The notes: a model not told the origin generated them from the letters alone. Shown: positions 46,038 to 56,320, numbered from the stretch's first letter. The stretch is 64,000 nucleotides of DNA from Flavobacteriaceae bacterium (GCA_030726725.1 JANRDC010000031.1:62001-126000), one strand, 5' to 3'. Made by a program: numbers and translations.

Positions 46038-46690
46038 GGCTAAATCATTGGGAACTTAAGGTTTGTGGCATGACCCAAAGGGACAACATCCAAGCTGTTT
46101 TGGAAGCAAAACCTGATTGGATGGGACTCATTTTCTGGCCAGAGTCCAAACGGTATTGTACCTTAACGGCTACGGCTTGGCAAACTATTGATTTAGCCCA
46201 AACCAAGTCAGTAGGCGTATTTGTCGATCAACCCATCGATGAGGTCGCCCAAATCGCACAAACCTATAAGCTCAACGGCCTGCAGCTTCATGGGAACGAA
46301 TCTCCAGAATACCTAAAAACACTTAAAAGCATACTGCCAAAGGCGACTGTGATTAAAGCATTCTCGGTAGATCAGGACTTTAATTGGAAGATACTCATGC
46401 CGTATCAAGCGTGTTGCGACCTATTTTTATTTGACACAAAAGGACCTCTTCCGGGCGGAAATGGAACAGCCTTTGATTGGTCCATTTTGACCCAATATCC
46501 AGGACCAACACCCTTTTTACTGAGCGGTGGAATACATCTTGGATTGACTAAAAGCCTTTTAGCATGGGGCAACACTCCGGCATCCAAGTGGTGTGTGGGG
46601 ATCGATGTGAACTCTGGTTTTGAAGTCAGTCCGGGCATAAAAAATCCAGAACAAATCAAAGAAATTAGCCTACAGTGCAAACAACTATAA
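46034..46690 (+). CDS. trpF: Phosphoribosylanthranilate isomerase
   Basis: 218 residues. KVCGMTQRDNI with the catalytic cysteine near residue 12, LQLHGNESPEYL and FLLSGGIHLG are typical of TrpF, a separate protein here rather than fused to TrpC as in E. coli. The start overlaps the trpC stop by four bases. Confidence 0.95.
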   Translation: MRLNHWELKVCGMTQRDNIQAVLEAKPDWMGLIFWPESKRYCTLTATAWQTIDLAQTKSVGVFVDQPIDEVAQIAQTYKLNGLQLHGNESPEYLKTLKSILPKATVIKAFSVDQDFNWKILMPYQACCDLFLFDTKGPLPGGNGTAFDWSILTQYPGPTPFLLSGGIHLGLTKSLLAWGNTPASKWCVGIDVNSGFEVSPGIKNPEQIKEISLQCKQL

Positions 46691-46700
46691 ATCAAAGCAG

Positions 46701-47888
46701 ATGAAAAAAAGTTATCAAGTGGACGAGTGGGGATATTACGGAACATTTGGGGGTGCCTACATCCCTGAAATGCTGTACCCAAACACGGAAGAACTGCGCA
46801 CTCAATACCTGTCTATCATGGCAGAGCCAGACTTTCAACAGCAATTTGACCAACTGCTCAAGGACTATGTCGGAAGGCCAACACCCTTGTATTTTGCTCA
46901 GCGATTATCCGCACAGGTCGGCTGTAAAATCTATCTAAAGCGCGAAGACTTATGCCATACAGGTGCGCACAAAATCAACAACACCATCGGACAAATACTG
47001 ATGGCCAAAAGGCTGGGCAAATCTAGAATTATCGCTGAAACAGGAGCTGGACAACACGGAGTAGCCACGGCCACTGTTTGCGCATTGATGGGGCTGGAAT
47101 GCATCGTTTATATGGGCGAAGTAGATATCAAACGCCAAGCGCCTAACGTGGCGCGCATGAAAATGTTGGGGGCTCAAGTTCGTCCAGCTACCTCTGGTTC
47201 GAAAACCTTAAAAGATGCGACCAACGAAGCCATTAGGGACTGGATCAACAACCCAGTAAATACCCACTACATCATCGGCTCTGTAGTAGGACCACACCCC
47301 TACCCAGATATGGTCGCCAGATTCCAATCGGTTATCGCTCAAGAAACCATGGATCAACTCATGGAAGTTGAAGGCAGAGACTATCCAGACGCCGTAGTCG
47401 CCTGTGTCGGTGGGGGCAGTAATGCCGCTGGTGCCTATTATCACTTTCTAGACCGTGAAGAAGTGCGCATCATCGCCGTTGAGGCTGCCGGTAAGGGCAT
47501 CCACACCGATGAAAGTGCCGCTACTTCAGTATTGGGGAGAGAAGGAATCATACACGGATCTAAAACCCTATTGATGCAATCTCCAGATGGACAAATCACG
47601 GAACCATACTCTATTTCAGCAGGTTTGGATTACCCGGGTATTGGCCCGATGCACGCACACCTCTTCCGTTCCAAAAGAGGAGAGTTTATCTCGGCCACTG
47701 ACGAACAAGCCATGCAAGCTGGACTGATGTTGAGTCAATTAGAAGGAATTATCCCCGCTATAGAAACATCACACGCCTTGGCGGTATTGGATCAATTAAA
47801 CTTTAAATCCACGGATGTAGTGGTGGTTAACCTCTCTGGAAGAGGAGATAAAGACCTCAACACCTACATCGATTATTTTAAATTATAG
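46701..47888 (+). CDS. trpB: Tryptophan synthase beta chain
   Basis: 395 residues. PLP lysine K91 in GAHKINNTIGQ, the phosphate-binding GGGSNAAG loop and ETGAGQHGVATATV identify standard TrpB1. It condenses indole with serine. It lies three bases before trpA. Confidence 0.97.
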   Translation: MKKSYQVDEWGYYGTFGGAYIPEMLYPNTEELRTQYLSIMAEPDFQQQFDQLLKDYVGRPTPLYFAQRLSAQVGCKIYLKREDLCHTGAHKINNTIGQILMAKRLGKSRIIAETGAGQHGVATATVCALMGLECIVYMGEVDIKRQAPNVARMKMLGAQVRPATSGSKTLKDATNEAIRDWINNPVNTHYIIGSVVGPHPYPDMVARFQSVIAQETMDQLMEVEGRDYPDAVVACVGGGSNAAGAYYHFLDREEVRIIAVEAAGKGIHTDESAATSVLGREGIIHGSKTLLMQSPDGQITEPYSISAGLDYPGIGPMHAHLFRSKRGEFISATDEQAMQAGLMLSQLEGIIPAIETSHALAVLDQLNFKSTDVVVVNLSGRGDKDLNTYIDYFKL

Positions 47889-47891
47889 GGC

Positions 47892-48659
47892 ATGAGCACA
47901 CGTATTGAACAATTGTTTCAAAACAAGAAGGATATTCTATCCATATACTTTACCGCTGGATATCCCGCACACTCAGACACCCTGCCTATTTTGACCTCAC
48001 TGCAAGCACAGGGGGTTGATATGGTAGAAATAGGTTTGCCTTTCTCCGACCCATTGGCCGATGGACCTGTGATACAGCAGAGCTCTACCCAGGCATTGGC
48101 CCTAGGTATGACTACCGAAGTGCTTTTTGAACAACTAAAAGATGTGCGGTCCAAAATCGATATTCCTCTGGTGATCATGGGTTATTTTAACCCAGTTTTG
48201 CAGTTTGGGGTTGCGGAATTTTGTAAAAAATGCGCTGAAACAGGGATTGATGCGGTTATTTTACCCGATCTACCGCTGACAGTTTACGAACGTGAATACA
48301 AAGCCATTTTTGAAAGCTATGGGATTCACTTGATCTTTTTAATCACCCCCCAAACTTCTGATGAGCGCATTCGGGCGTTGGATCAGGCCAGCAAAGGATT
48401 TATTTACTTGGTGAGCACCGCCAGTGTAACAGGCAGCGGAGCAGGGTTTGGTCAGGCGCAGGCAGATTATTTTAAGCGCATCTCAGACATGAAACTCCAG
48501 AATCCAATTGTAGTTGGATTTGGCATCAAAGACCGAGAGACGTTTGCTCAAGCTACTGCACACGCTGATGGTGCCATCATCGGCTCTGCATTTATCAATG
48601 CATTGAGTGATCAAGGGCTTGAAGTCATACCTGAATTCGTTCAGGGCATACGCGGCTAA
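47892..48659 (+). CDS. trpA: Tryptophan synthase alpha chain
   Basis: 255 residues. MVEIGLPFSDPLADGPVIQ holds the catalytic Glu and Asp, and the loop TASVTGSGAGFG is conserved. It releases indole for TrpB. It is the last trp gene; its stop overlaps the convergent peptidase stop (CTAA at 48656-48659) and no terminator is seen. Confidence 0.96.
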   Translation: MSTRIEQLFQNKKDILSIYFTAGYPAHSDTLPILTSLQAQGVDMVEIGLPFSDPLADGPVIQQSSTQALALGMTTEVLFEQLKDVRSKIDIPLVIMGYFNPVLQFGVAEFCKKCAETGIDAVILPDLPLTVYEREYKAIFESYGIHLIFLITPQTSDERIRALDQASKGFIYLVSTASVTGSGAGFGQAQADYFKRISDMKLQNPIVVGFGIKDRETFAQATAHADGAIIGSAFINALSDQGLEVIPEFVQGIRG

Positions 48660-50158
48660 GGAACTAAATTGGGGGTCGTCAACAAGCGCTCGAAGAACTT
48701 AATTCCATAGGCAACCTGACCTAAAGTGATGTTTTCGTTGGGACTGTGTTGGTTGTTGTCCGCATTGACCAAGGGCACAATGTAAGCTGGTATTTGCAAA
48801 GCGTTGACAAATGGAGCAATCGGCACTGTGCCTCCCATCGTTCTAATCTGTACCACCGGCGCGCCAAACCAAGATTCCATCTGCGCAGTAAGCGTCTGTC
48901 CAAACGGAAGGCTTAAGTCTGTGCGAAATGCATCGGTAACACTCCCCTCAGTGACCGTGACTATTTTGGGGAAACGCGCGCGCTCTTGGTCAGTAGGCAC
49001 GTGATCCAGCAGGGTAAATCCTTGTTTTTCAATGTGTTGTTTGACCAATTTTTTGAGTCGATGACCATCGCTTTCTACGACTAGCCTCAGGTCCAAAGCT
49101 GCAGTAGCCGTAGCTGGAACAATGGTTCTGGCTTGATCACCCACCCAAGCAGCGGACATCCCACGGATATTTAATGAGGGGTATTGGAGCGATTGCTGAT
49201 AAAAGGAGCCTACCGCATCAGGCTGGGCAAATCCTAAATTCTTGGCGATGATTTCCGTGCGGTCAGGTACGGCTGCCAATACTTGATTCACCTGATCGCT
49301 GATAGAAATACCATCGTAATACCCTGGTATCAATACCCTACCCCTTTCGTCTTTCATCGAGGCCAATAACTGAGCCAATGACAATGCGGGATTAGGCGCA
49401 AAATTTCCGTAATGACCCGAATGCTGTGGCAGAGTGGGTCCGTAGGTCGTGAGCTCCATGGTCGTGATCCCCCTGCATCCGTAAATCAAGGTAGGTGCAC
49501 CTGAAGGGTGCAGCGGACCATCGTTGATCACGAGTATATCGGCATCGAGCAGTTCCTTGTAGGTAACCACTGCTTGTGCCAAAGGGGCGGAACTTTTTTC
49601 CTCTTCAGAATCCAAAATGACCTTGATGTTGTACGCCAGAGGTACACCTCGTTTTACCGAAAGATCAAAGGCGTTTAAAAGAGCCACAATAGGCCCCTTG
49701 TCATCTGAAGTTGAGCGTCCAAACAAACGCCAATCTGAAGGAATGCTATCGTTGATATCAGTGAAAGGTCGCTCCTGCCAACCTTCACGATCCGGGGATT
49801 TCAAAACGACCTGATAAGGATCTGCTTGGTCCCACTTGGCTGGATCAACCCCTTGACCGTCAAAATGCATATAGAGCAAAATGGTTTTTAGTCCTTGTTT
49901 TTGGGGTAATGCAGCAAAGAAAAGCGGTGCACCACTGGTTGGCAACACCGAAGTATTAAACCCTCTTTGGGCAAATTCTTTTTCCAACCAAAATATGTTT
50001 CGGTTGATGTCTGCTAGATCATTAGCGTCATTGGGCAGGGATACAAAGTCTACAATTTGATCAATGGTATGCCGCCACTGGGTTTGGAATAGCGCGTCAT
50101 TTTGACCATAGACAACCGTACTGAGCAAGAATAGCCCTAAAAAAAAGCCTTTTTTCAT
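48656..50158 (-). CDS. M20-family metallopeptidase, exported
   Basis: 500 residues with an N-terminal signal peptide (LFLLSTVVYGQ). Metal-binding motifs of the M20 di-zinc family are present: YMHFDGQG, GRSTSDDKGP, DSEEEKSSAP and the terminal HSPNENI histidine region. Members cleave dipeptides or tripeptides; export suggests periplasmic peptide digestion. Convergent with trpA. Confidence 0.87.
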   Translation of the reverse strand: MKKGFFLGLFLLSTVVYGQNDALFQTQWRHTIDQIVDFVSLPNDANDLADINRNIFWLEKEFAQRGFNTSVLPTSGAPLFFAALPQKQGLKTILLYMHFDGQGVDPAKWDQADPYQVVLKSPDREGWQERPFTDINDSIPSDWRLFGRSTSDDKGPIVALLNAFDLSVKRGVPLAYNIKVILDSEEEKSSAPLAQAVVTYKELLDADILVINDGPLHPSGAPTLIYGCRGITTMELTTYGPTLPQHSGHYGNFAPNPALSLAQLLASMKDERGRVLIPGYYDGISISDQVNQVLAAVPDRTEIIAKNLGFAQPDAVGSFYQQSLQYPSLNIRGMSAAWVGDQARTIVPATATAALDLRLVVESDGHRLKKLVKQHIEKQGFTLLDHVPTDQERARFPKIVTVTEGSVTDAFRTDLSLPFGQTLTAQMESWFGAPVVQIRTMGGTVPIAPFVNALQIPAYIVPLVNADNNQHSPNENITLGQVAYGIKFFERLLTTPNLVP

Positions 50159-50196
50159 CGAGTGGAATTTACCCCCAAATTAGGCAATCGCCACGG

Positions 50197-53100
50197 CTAT
50201 TCCAAACGCAAAACCAAGTCATCTGTCTGAACCAATTCACCAGCAGAAAGCACCACCTCAGCAATACTTCCCGCATCTTGTGCGGTCACCGTAGTTTCCA
50301 TTTTCATGGCTTCAATAACAAAAAGCGGTTGGTTGCGCTTGACGCTTTCTCCTTTTTTTACCAGCACTTGAGAAAGCAGTCCCTGGAGTGGTGCCCCTAC
50401 TTCCAGCGGTTGGTCCACCTGGGCCTTTCTGTTTTCTTTTTTCTCTACCTTGACCTTTTTGTCCTTGACAACCAAAGTTCTGAGCTGACCGTTTACTTTG
50501 AAATAAACAGGCACATTTCCCTGGGTATCGGCCACCCCTTTAAGCATGAGAGAAACCAATATATTTTTCCCGCGATCCAATGGAATCATGATTTCTTCGC
50601 CGGGTTCCATGCCAAAAAAGAAGTTTTTCGTAGGTAGGTTCATCACCTTGCCGTAGCGCAAATAATTGGCCAGTGCCTCCTCAAAAACCTTGGGATACAA
50701 ACTGTAGGATAAGAAATCAGTAAACTGAAGATCTCGGTCAAGCCCAGGTTGGAATTGCTCCAAAAATGCTGCGTAGGCCCGATCAAAATCGATGGGCTCC
50801 ATGTGCGCGTTAGGACGCTCGGTGTACGGCACCTTATCTTTAAGGATAATGCTTTGTAACTCTTTGGGGAAGCCACCGACGGGTTGTCCCAAATCTCCTT
50901 GAAACATAGAGATCACTGAATCGGGAAAATTCATGGTGTGTCCTTTGTCCCAGACATCTTGAATGCTGTACTTGTTGCTGATCAGGTATTGCGCCATATC
51001 GCCCACTACCTTGGAGCTAGGCGTTACTTTGATGATATCGCCGAACAACTGGTTGACGTCACCATACATTTGAGTCACCTCGGCAAATTTGTCTTCAAGG
51101 CCCAAAGCGATGGCTTGACCCTTAAGGTTTGAGTATTGGCCTCCTGGAATTTCGTGGGTATACACCGCTCCTGTACCCGCTTTTAGCCCAGACTCAAATG
51201 GGTAATAGTACTGTCTGACTGTCTCCCAATAATCTGAATGAGCTGCCAAACTAGCTCGATTCATGGCTCGCTCACGCGGATGGAAACGCATCAATTCCAC
51301 CATAGAGTTAAAGTTGGGCTGAGAGGTCAGTCCAGAAAGACCACCTAAGGCAACATCGATGACGTCTACACCAGCTTCGATCGCTTTGACATACATCGCG
51401 GCCTGGGTAGAAGAAGTGTCGTGGGTGTGCAGGTGGATCGGAATATTGACCGTATCCTTTAAAGCACTGATCAATTCGTATGCGGCGTATGGTTTTAACA
51501 AACCTGCCATGTCCTTTACCCCTAATATGTGCGCCCCAGCATTTTCAATATCCTTGGCCAGTTGGAGATAATATTTAAGGTCGTATTTGGTTTTTGTTGG
51601 GTCGAGAATATCGCCCGTGTAACAAAGAGAACCCTCAGCCAAACCTCCGGTGTGTTTGCGCACATGGGCTATGGCAGGAGCAATGGACTCCATCCAGTTT
51701 AACGAATCAAAAATGCGGTATACATCCATTCCAGTCTCCCAAGACTGGGCGACAAATTTTTCGATCAAGTTATCTGGGTACGCCTTGTAGCCCACTCCAT
51801 TGGACCCCCTGAGCAACATTTGGGTCAAGGTGTGTGGCATCGCCTTGCGCAATAAAGCTAAACGCTCCCAGGGATCTTCCTGCAAAAAGCGCATACATAC
51901 ATCAAAAGTAGCGCCGCCCCATACCTCCATAGAGAAAATCTCAGGGTTGTCCAGCGCATAGCGTTCTGCGACTTGAAGCATATCTACTGTGCGCATTCGT
52001 GTCGCCAACAAGCTTTGATGGGCATCGCGCATGGTGGTATCCGTGTAATGAATTTGAGGATCTTTAAGCAACCACTGGGCAAATCCCTCCGGTCCCAACT
52101 CCGTGAGTTTGTCTTTGGTACCCACCACTGTTTTGTGGGTAGGCATAGGTGGCACTGGTGGTTTGGAAAAAATACGACCTTGATCTACTTTTTTTACATC
52201 TGGGTGACCGTTGACAATGACCTCCCCCAAATAAGCGATTAACTTGTTAGCTCTGTTCTTAGGAGGTTTAATATCAAACAACGAGGGCGTGTCCTTGATG
52301 AAATTTACCGTTACCTTACCTTGTCTAAATGTTTCGTGACTCAGGATATTGTCCAAAAATGCCATATTGGTCTCCACACCGCGGATGCGGAACTCGGAAA
52401 GCGCCCTGCGCATTTTTCGGCAGGAACCATCGAGGGTTCTGCTGATGGCAGATACTTTAACCAACATGGAATCAAAAAATGGGGAGATTTTCACCCCTTG
52501 ATAAATACTGCCCGCATCCAATCTGATGCCCAACCCTGACGCAGAACGATAGGTCGTCACCACGCCGTAATCCGGCTTAAAATCATTGAGGGGGTTCTCA
52601 GTAGTGATTCTACACTGAAGCGCATAGCCAGTGATGACTACGGATTCTTGGCTGGGTATTTTAATCTGTTGATCGCTGAGCTTGTATCCCCCAGCAATAA
52701 ACAATTGTGCCTTGACCAAATCAATGTTGGTGATCATTTCAGTCACGGTGTGCTCTACCTGTATTCTTGGATTTACTTCGATAAAGTAAATACTGCCGTC
52801 ATCATCTACCAAAAACTCAACCGTACCGATATTGTTGTAATCTACCGCTTTGCAAATGGTCAAGGCGTAGTGATATAGGGCATCTTTAGTGGCTTGATCC
52901 AAGCCCAATGAAGGGGCAAATTCGATGACCTTCTGGTAACGACGCTGTACCGAACAATCCCGCTCATAGAGGTGGACCATATTGCCGTGGTGGTCAGCGA
53001 CAATTTGAATTTCTATGTGTTTCGGGTTTTCAACAAACTTCTCGAGAAAAACAGTATCGTCTCCAAATGCATTGGCCGATTCCCTTCTAGCTTCCGGAAA

Positions 53101-53688
53101 TCCTTTGATGAGTTCCTGTTCTGTGCGTATCACGCGCATACCCCTACCCCCACCTCCTGAGGCGGCTTTGAGCATCAGTGGGTAACCTATTTTCTGGGCT
53201 TCTTCCAAAGCGATTTCAATCGTATCCAGTGAGGCTTCACTGCTGCGAATGATGGGAATATTATTTTGTACCGCAACTGTTTTGGCGGTGATCTTATCGC
53301 CCAAGGCCTTGAGTACGGAGACTTTTGGGCCCACAAAAATCAATCCGTGGTCTGCACACTTCTGAGCAAAATTGGCATTTTCAGACAAAAATCCATATCC
53401 GGGGTGGATGGCATCAACACCGTTGTCCAAAGCGACTTGAATGATCAAATCGATGTCCAAATAAGGCTTCAGCGGCTCGTTGTTCTCTCCGATCTGGTAA
53501 CTCTCATCCGCCTTGTATCTGTGTAGGGAATAACGGTCTTCATAGGTGTAAATTCCTACGGTTTTGATACCGATTTCAACGCAAGCGCGAAAAATTCTAA
53601 TGGCGATTTCGCCTCTGTTGGCGATGAGTACTTTTTTGATTTCCACAGGAAGAGATTTGTGCTGGAGTTTTTTCAGTAAAACCCCCAT
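50197..53688 (-). CDS. pyc: Pyruvate carboxylase
   Basis: 1163 residues from ATG 53688; a GTG 14 codons later is another option and the frame is open to 53742. Biotin carboxylase domain (VLIANRGEIAIRIFRACVEI, ASGGGGRGMRVI), a carboxyltransferase domain starting at IHYTDTTMRDAHQSLLATRM and a C-terminal biotinyl domain with the lysine of EAMKM 35 residues from the end. It makes oxaloacetate from pyruvate, bicarbonate and ATP; biotin is attached by BirA (59396). The upstream region has repeated CACAATAA half-sites (53760-53800). Confidence 0.96.
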   Translation of the reverse strand: MGVLLKKLQHKSLPVEIKKVLIANRGEIAIRIFRACVEIGIKTVGIYTYEDRYSLHRYKADESYQIGENNEPLKPYLDIDLIIQVALDNGVDAIHPGYGFLSENANFAQKCADHGLIFVGPKVSVLKALGDKITAKTVAVQNNIPIIRSSEASLDTIEIALEEAQKIGYPLMLKAASGGGGRGMRVIRTEQELIKGFPEARRESANAFGDDTVFLEKFVENPKHIEIQIVADHHGNMVHLYERDCSVQRRYQKVIEFAPSLGLDQATKDALYHYALTICKAVDYNNIGTVEFLVDDDGSIYFIEVNPRIQVEHTVTEMITNIDLVKAQLFIAGGYKLSDQQIKIPSQESVVITGYALQCRITTENPLNDFKPDYGVVTTYRSASGLGIRLDAGSIYQGVKISPFFDSMLVKVSAISRTLDGSCRKMRRALSEFRIRGVETNMAFLDNILSHETFRQGKVTVNFIKDTPSLFDIKPPKNRANKLIAYLGEVIVNGHPDVKKVDQGRIFSKPPVPPMPTHKTVVGTKDKLTELGPEGFAQWLLKDPQIHYTDTTMRDAHQSLLATRMRTVDMLQVAERYALDNPEIFSMEVWGGATFDVCMRFLQEDPWERLALLRKAMPHTLTQMLLRGSNGVGYKAYPDNLIEKFVAQSWETGMDVYRIFDSLNWMESIAPAIAHVRKHTGGLAEGSLCYTGDILDPTKTKYDLKYYLQLAKDIENAGAHILGVKDMAGLLKPYAAYELISALKDTVNIPIHLHTHDTSSTQAAMYVKAIEAGVDVIDVALGGLSGLTSQPNFNSMVELMRFHPRERAMNRASLAAHSDYWETVRQYYYPFESGLKAGTGAVYTHEIPGGQYSNLKGQAIALGLEDKFAEVTQMYGDVNQLFGDIIKVTPSSKVVGDMAQYLISNKYSIQDVWDKGHTMNFPDSVISMFQGDLGQPVGGFPKELQSIILKDKVPYTERPNAHMEPIDFDRAYAAFLEQFQPGLDRDLQFTDFLSYSLYPKVFEEALANYLRYGKVMNLPTKNFFFGMEPGEEIMIPLDRGKNILVSLMLKGVADTQGNVPVYFKVNGQLRTLVVKDKKVKVEKKENRKAQVDQPLEVGAPLQGLLSQVLVKKGESVKRNQPLFVIEAMKMETTVTAQDAGSIAEVVLSAGELVQTDDLVLRLE

Positions 53689-53759
53689 GGCAAAAATAAA
53701 GGACAAAGACCCCTTGACCAAATTAGATCCTTTAAAAAACAAAGGGATTTGCCGGTAAT

Positions 53760-53800
53760 TTGTGATAAAATCAAAGAAATATCACAATAAAACACAATAA
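53760..53800. repeat. Inverted and direct repeats upstream of pyc
   Basis: TTGTGATA (53760-53767) and TATCACAA (53780-53787) form an inverted repeat with a 12-base gap, and CACAATAA occurs at 53783-53790 and 53793-53800, one helical turn apart. It lies 72-112 bases upstream of the pyc start, where a promoter would be. A regulator-binding site is likely, but not of CRP spacing. Confidence 0.5.
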
Positions 53801-53832
53801 GCACTTCGATTTGTTGTAGAAATGGCAAATGC

Positions 53833-54594
53833 TTAACGCACAAAAACAGGGTGATGCGGGTCTTTGGTCAAAGACTCACTCCATCGATACCCCTCAGCCT
53901 GAAAGCCCTGAACATCAAACAAACTTTCCGCTTTAGATTCGATCAAATAGCGCACCATCAATCCACGGGCTTTTTTGGCGTAAAATGAAATCACCTTAAA
54001 CTGCCCTTTGCTGTCATCCAAAAAAACTGGGTGAACCACAGGTCCAGCAATCGATGGGAAATCGATCACTGCACTGTACTCTTGGCTGGCTAGATTGACC
54101 AATAATTCATCGGCTTGAAGTTGGGTGCGCAAAAAATCAGTCACTGGTTTTTTCCAAAACTGCACCAGATTGGATTTGGTTCCTATCGGCAACTTAGTAC
54201 CCATCTCCAGTCGATACGGCTGAATTCCATCCAATGGTTTAAGGATACCGTACAACCCGGAGAGTATAAACCCTTGACGGTCGAGTTCTTGCAGCAGCGT
54301 TGGGGGCAATGAAACAGCGTCAAGTCCTTGATAGACATCTCCTGTAAATGCCAATACAGCAGGGCGCAACATTTCCAGAGCAGGCTCTGAGGAAAACAAT
54401 TGATTTCTCTGATAATTTAGATCGGATAACGCCTTGGATATACCCATAAGCGCACCCAAATCGGCGGGTTTCTTTTTCTTGAGCACCGACATCACCTGAG
54501 CTGCTTGGTCGCCAAAAGCAGGCGTACTCAGTGAGATATTTGGATGAGTGGATGTAAAGTCTAAGGACTTGGCCGGAGAGATCAAATACTTCAT
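53833..54594 (-). CDS. yaaA: YaaA family peroxide-stress protein
   Basis: 253 residues. MKYLISPAKSLDFTST, FTGDVYQGLDA, LYGILKPLDGIQPYRLEMGT and VNLASQEYSAVI are conserved in YaaA/DUF328, a cytosolic protein that limits free iron damage under peroxide stress in E. coli. No OxyR site was searched for. It is a single gene. Confidence 0.92.
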   Translation of the reverse strand: MKYLISPAKSLDFTSTHPNISLSTPAFGDQAAQVMSVLKKKKPADLGALMGISKALSDLNYQRNQLFSSEPALEMLRPAVLAFTGDVYQGLDAVSLPPTLLQELDRQGFILSGLYGILKPLDGIQPYRLEMGTKLPIGTKSNLVQFWKKPVTDFLRTQLQADELLVNLASQEYSAVIDFPSIAGPVVHPVFLDDSKGQFKVISFYAKKARGLMVRYLIESKAESLFDVQGFQAEGYRWSESLTKDPHHPVFVR

Positions 54595-54633
54595 TGTGCA
54601 GCGTTTTGCACAAAATTAAGTGATTTTATCGAC

Positions 54634-55668
54634 TTAGTCTGTTCTTTGGTTGTGGGTGTAATTGCGCCACTTCTCGATACAATCACTCATGTCTTGAGGA
54701 ATAGGAGCTTCGAAAAAACAACGCTCACCTGTTTTTGGGTGAATAAAGCCGAGTGTTTGCGCGTGTAAGGCCTGTCTGGGCAATACTTTAAAGGCGTTCT
54801 CTACAAACTGCTTGTACTTGGTAAATGTGGTGCCCTTAAGGATCTGATGCCCCCCATAGCGTTCGTCATTGAATAAGGGGTGTCCTATATGTTTAAAATG
54901 AGCGCGAATCTGATGAGTTCTGCCCGTTTCTAATCGACAGGAAACCATAGTGATATACCCCAAACGCTCGATGACTTTATAGTGTGTCACTGCTTCCTTT
55001 CCGTAGGCGCCATCGGGAAAGACATCCATTTGGAGTCTGTTTTTAAGCGATCTTCCGATATGACCCGTGATGGTTCCAGTTTCATCATTTAAACTACCCC
55101 AGACCAAAGCGATGTATTGTCGTTCAGATGTTTTATCGGCAAATTGCTTGGAAAGGTGGGCCATAGCCTGATCGTTCTTGGCGACGACCAACAACCCGGA
55201 GGTATCCTTGTCAATTCGGTGCACCAATCCAGGGCGATCATCCGAATTCACGGGCCATTGTGCACTGTGGTGCAACAATGCATTGATCAATGTGCCTGAA
55301 TAATTCCCATGTCCAGGGTGCACCACCATACCCGCTGGTTTGTTGACCACCATCAGGTCGTGATCTTCGTATACAATATCCAAAGGAATGTCCTCAGCAA
55401 CGAGTAAATGCTCGTGGGGCGGATGGGCAAACATGACTTGGATTTCATCATGTGGCTTTACTTTATAGTTGGATTTTACAGGAACCCCGTTGGCCCAGAT
55501 CATGTCGTCTTTGGCCGCTTGTTGAATCTTGTTTCTCGTCGCTTTTTCGATTAAGTTCATTAAAAACTTATCGATTCTCAAAGGGTTTTGACCTGCGGAC
55601 ACCAAAAAATGATGGTGTTGGTGCAGGACATCATCCTCTTCTGGCTCTTCCCAGTGTGGATCTATCAT
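54634..55668 (-). CDS. rluD: Pseudouridine synthase, RluD-type (RluA family)
   Basis: 344 residues. N-terminal S4 domain (RIDKFLMNLIEKATRNKIQQ), catalytic HRIDKDTSGLLVVAKND with the aspartate and GRTHQIRAHFKHIGHPLFND. RluD modifies helix 69 of 23S rRNA. The start overlaps the upstream PASTA gene (ATGA), which suggests coupling. Confidence 0.9.
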   Translation of the reverse strand: MIDPHWEEPEEDDVLHQHHHFLVSAGQNPLRIDKFLMNLIEKATRNKIQQAAKDDMIWANGVPVKSNYKVKPHDEIQVMFAHPPHEHLLVAEDIPLDIVYEDHDLMVVNKPAGMVVHPGHGNYSGTLINALLHHSAQWPVNSDDRPGLVHRIDKDTSGLLVVAKNDQAMAHLSKQFADKTSERQYIALVWGSLNDETGTITGHIGRSLKNRLQMDVFPDGAYGKEAVTHYKVIERLGYITMVSCRLETGRTHQIRAHFKHIGHPLFNDERYGGHQILKGTTFTKYKQFVENAFKVLPRQALHAQTLGFIHPKTGERCFFEAPIPQDMSDCIEKWRNYTHNQRTD

Positions 55669-56231
55669 TGTTCTTCTAGGGGTTTATTGCCATTGCCCAC
55701 CACCAAAGTCAGTGAGGACATCTGAGGAATTTTCTGGCCAGACTTCAGGGTTTTTCCTCGGTATAGGACTTCGTAGACCATGTCGGTGCCCAGTGCGTCG
55801 ATATACTCGATATTACCTACTTTGAAACCTGCAGCTGTCAATCGCGAAGTAGCATTGCGCAAAGTGACTTGAACGACTAAGGGAACAGCCACCTCGGAAT
55901 AACCCGCAGCGTTCATGGTGAGGTATATCTGTCTTTTTTCTTTGACAAAGGAACCAGCGGTAGGAAACTGTTCTATAACGCTGTAGGGCGGATGATTGGG
56001 ATTGTATTTGGTAGAATCCACCACCGCATAGCGCAAATCCAGTGCGGTCAAGGCAGATGCCGCTGGGGCCAAAGCCATACCTGAAAGGTCGGGTACGGTG
56101 ATTTTTTGATCGTGATGGGTATTGTATTTGAGCCATTGCATCAAAATAAAGGTCAACACCACCGTGATCCCCGCTGCGCGAACAGCCCACTTAAAAAACC
56201 CGAGATCGGTAAGCCAGCGAATGATTTTCAT
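55665..56231 (-). CDS. PASTA-domain membrane protein
   Basis: 188 residues from ATG 56231. One transmembrane helix near residues 18-37 (WAVRAAGITVVLTFILMQWL) and two to three PASTA repeats outside: KITVPDLSGMALAPAASALT, PPYSVIEQFPTAGSFVKEKR and a third. PASTA domains bind peptidoglycan fragments or beta-lactams. There is no kinase domain. It precedes rluD and diverges from ddl, which would fit a cell-wall role. Confidence 0.87.
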   Translation of the reverse strand: MKIIRWLTDLGFFKWAVRAAGITVVLTFILMQWLKYNTHHDQKITVPDLSGMALAPAASALTALDLRYAVVDSTKYNPNHPPYSVIEQFPTAGSFVKEKRQIYLTMNAAGYSEVAVPLVVQVTLRNATSRLTAAGFKVGNIEYIDALGTDMVYEVLYRGKTLKSGQKIPQMSSLTLVVGNGNKPLEEQ

Positions 56232-56249
56232 CCTGTATAGAATTTGCGG

Positions 56250-56257
56250 CAAAGATA
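56250..56257 (-). promoter_or_regulatory. -7 element of the PASTA-rluD transcript
   Basis: Minus strand TATCTTTG matches the consensus and ends 18 bases before the ATG at 56231. It lies in the divergent spacer shared with ddl. Confidence 0.5.
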
Positions 56258-56320
56258 TAAAACCTTTGCCTTGTGCCTTTTATTATTCCATTTCCGTTAA
56301 TTTTATGGCAAATTTCTGAT

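Noticed and set aside
53760-53787. CRP/FNR-type site before pyc (TGTGA...TCACA)
   Set aside because: The half-sites are 16 bases apart instead of six, so it does not fit CRP or FNR; kept only as an unexplained repeat.
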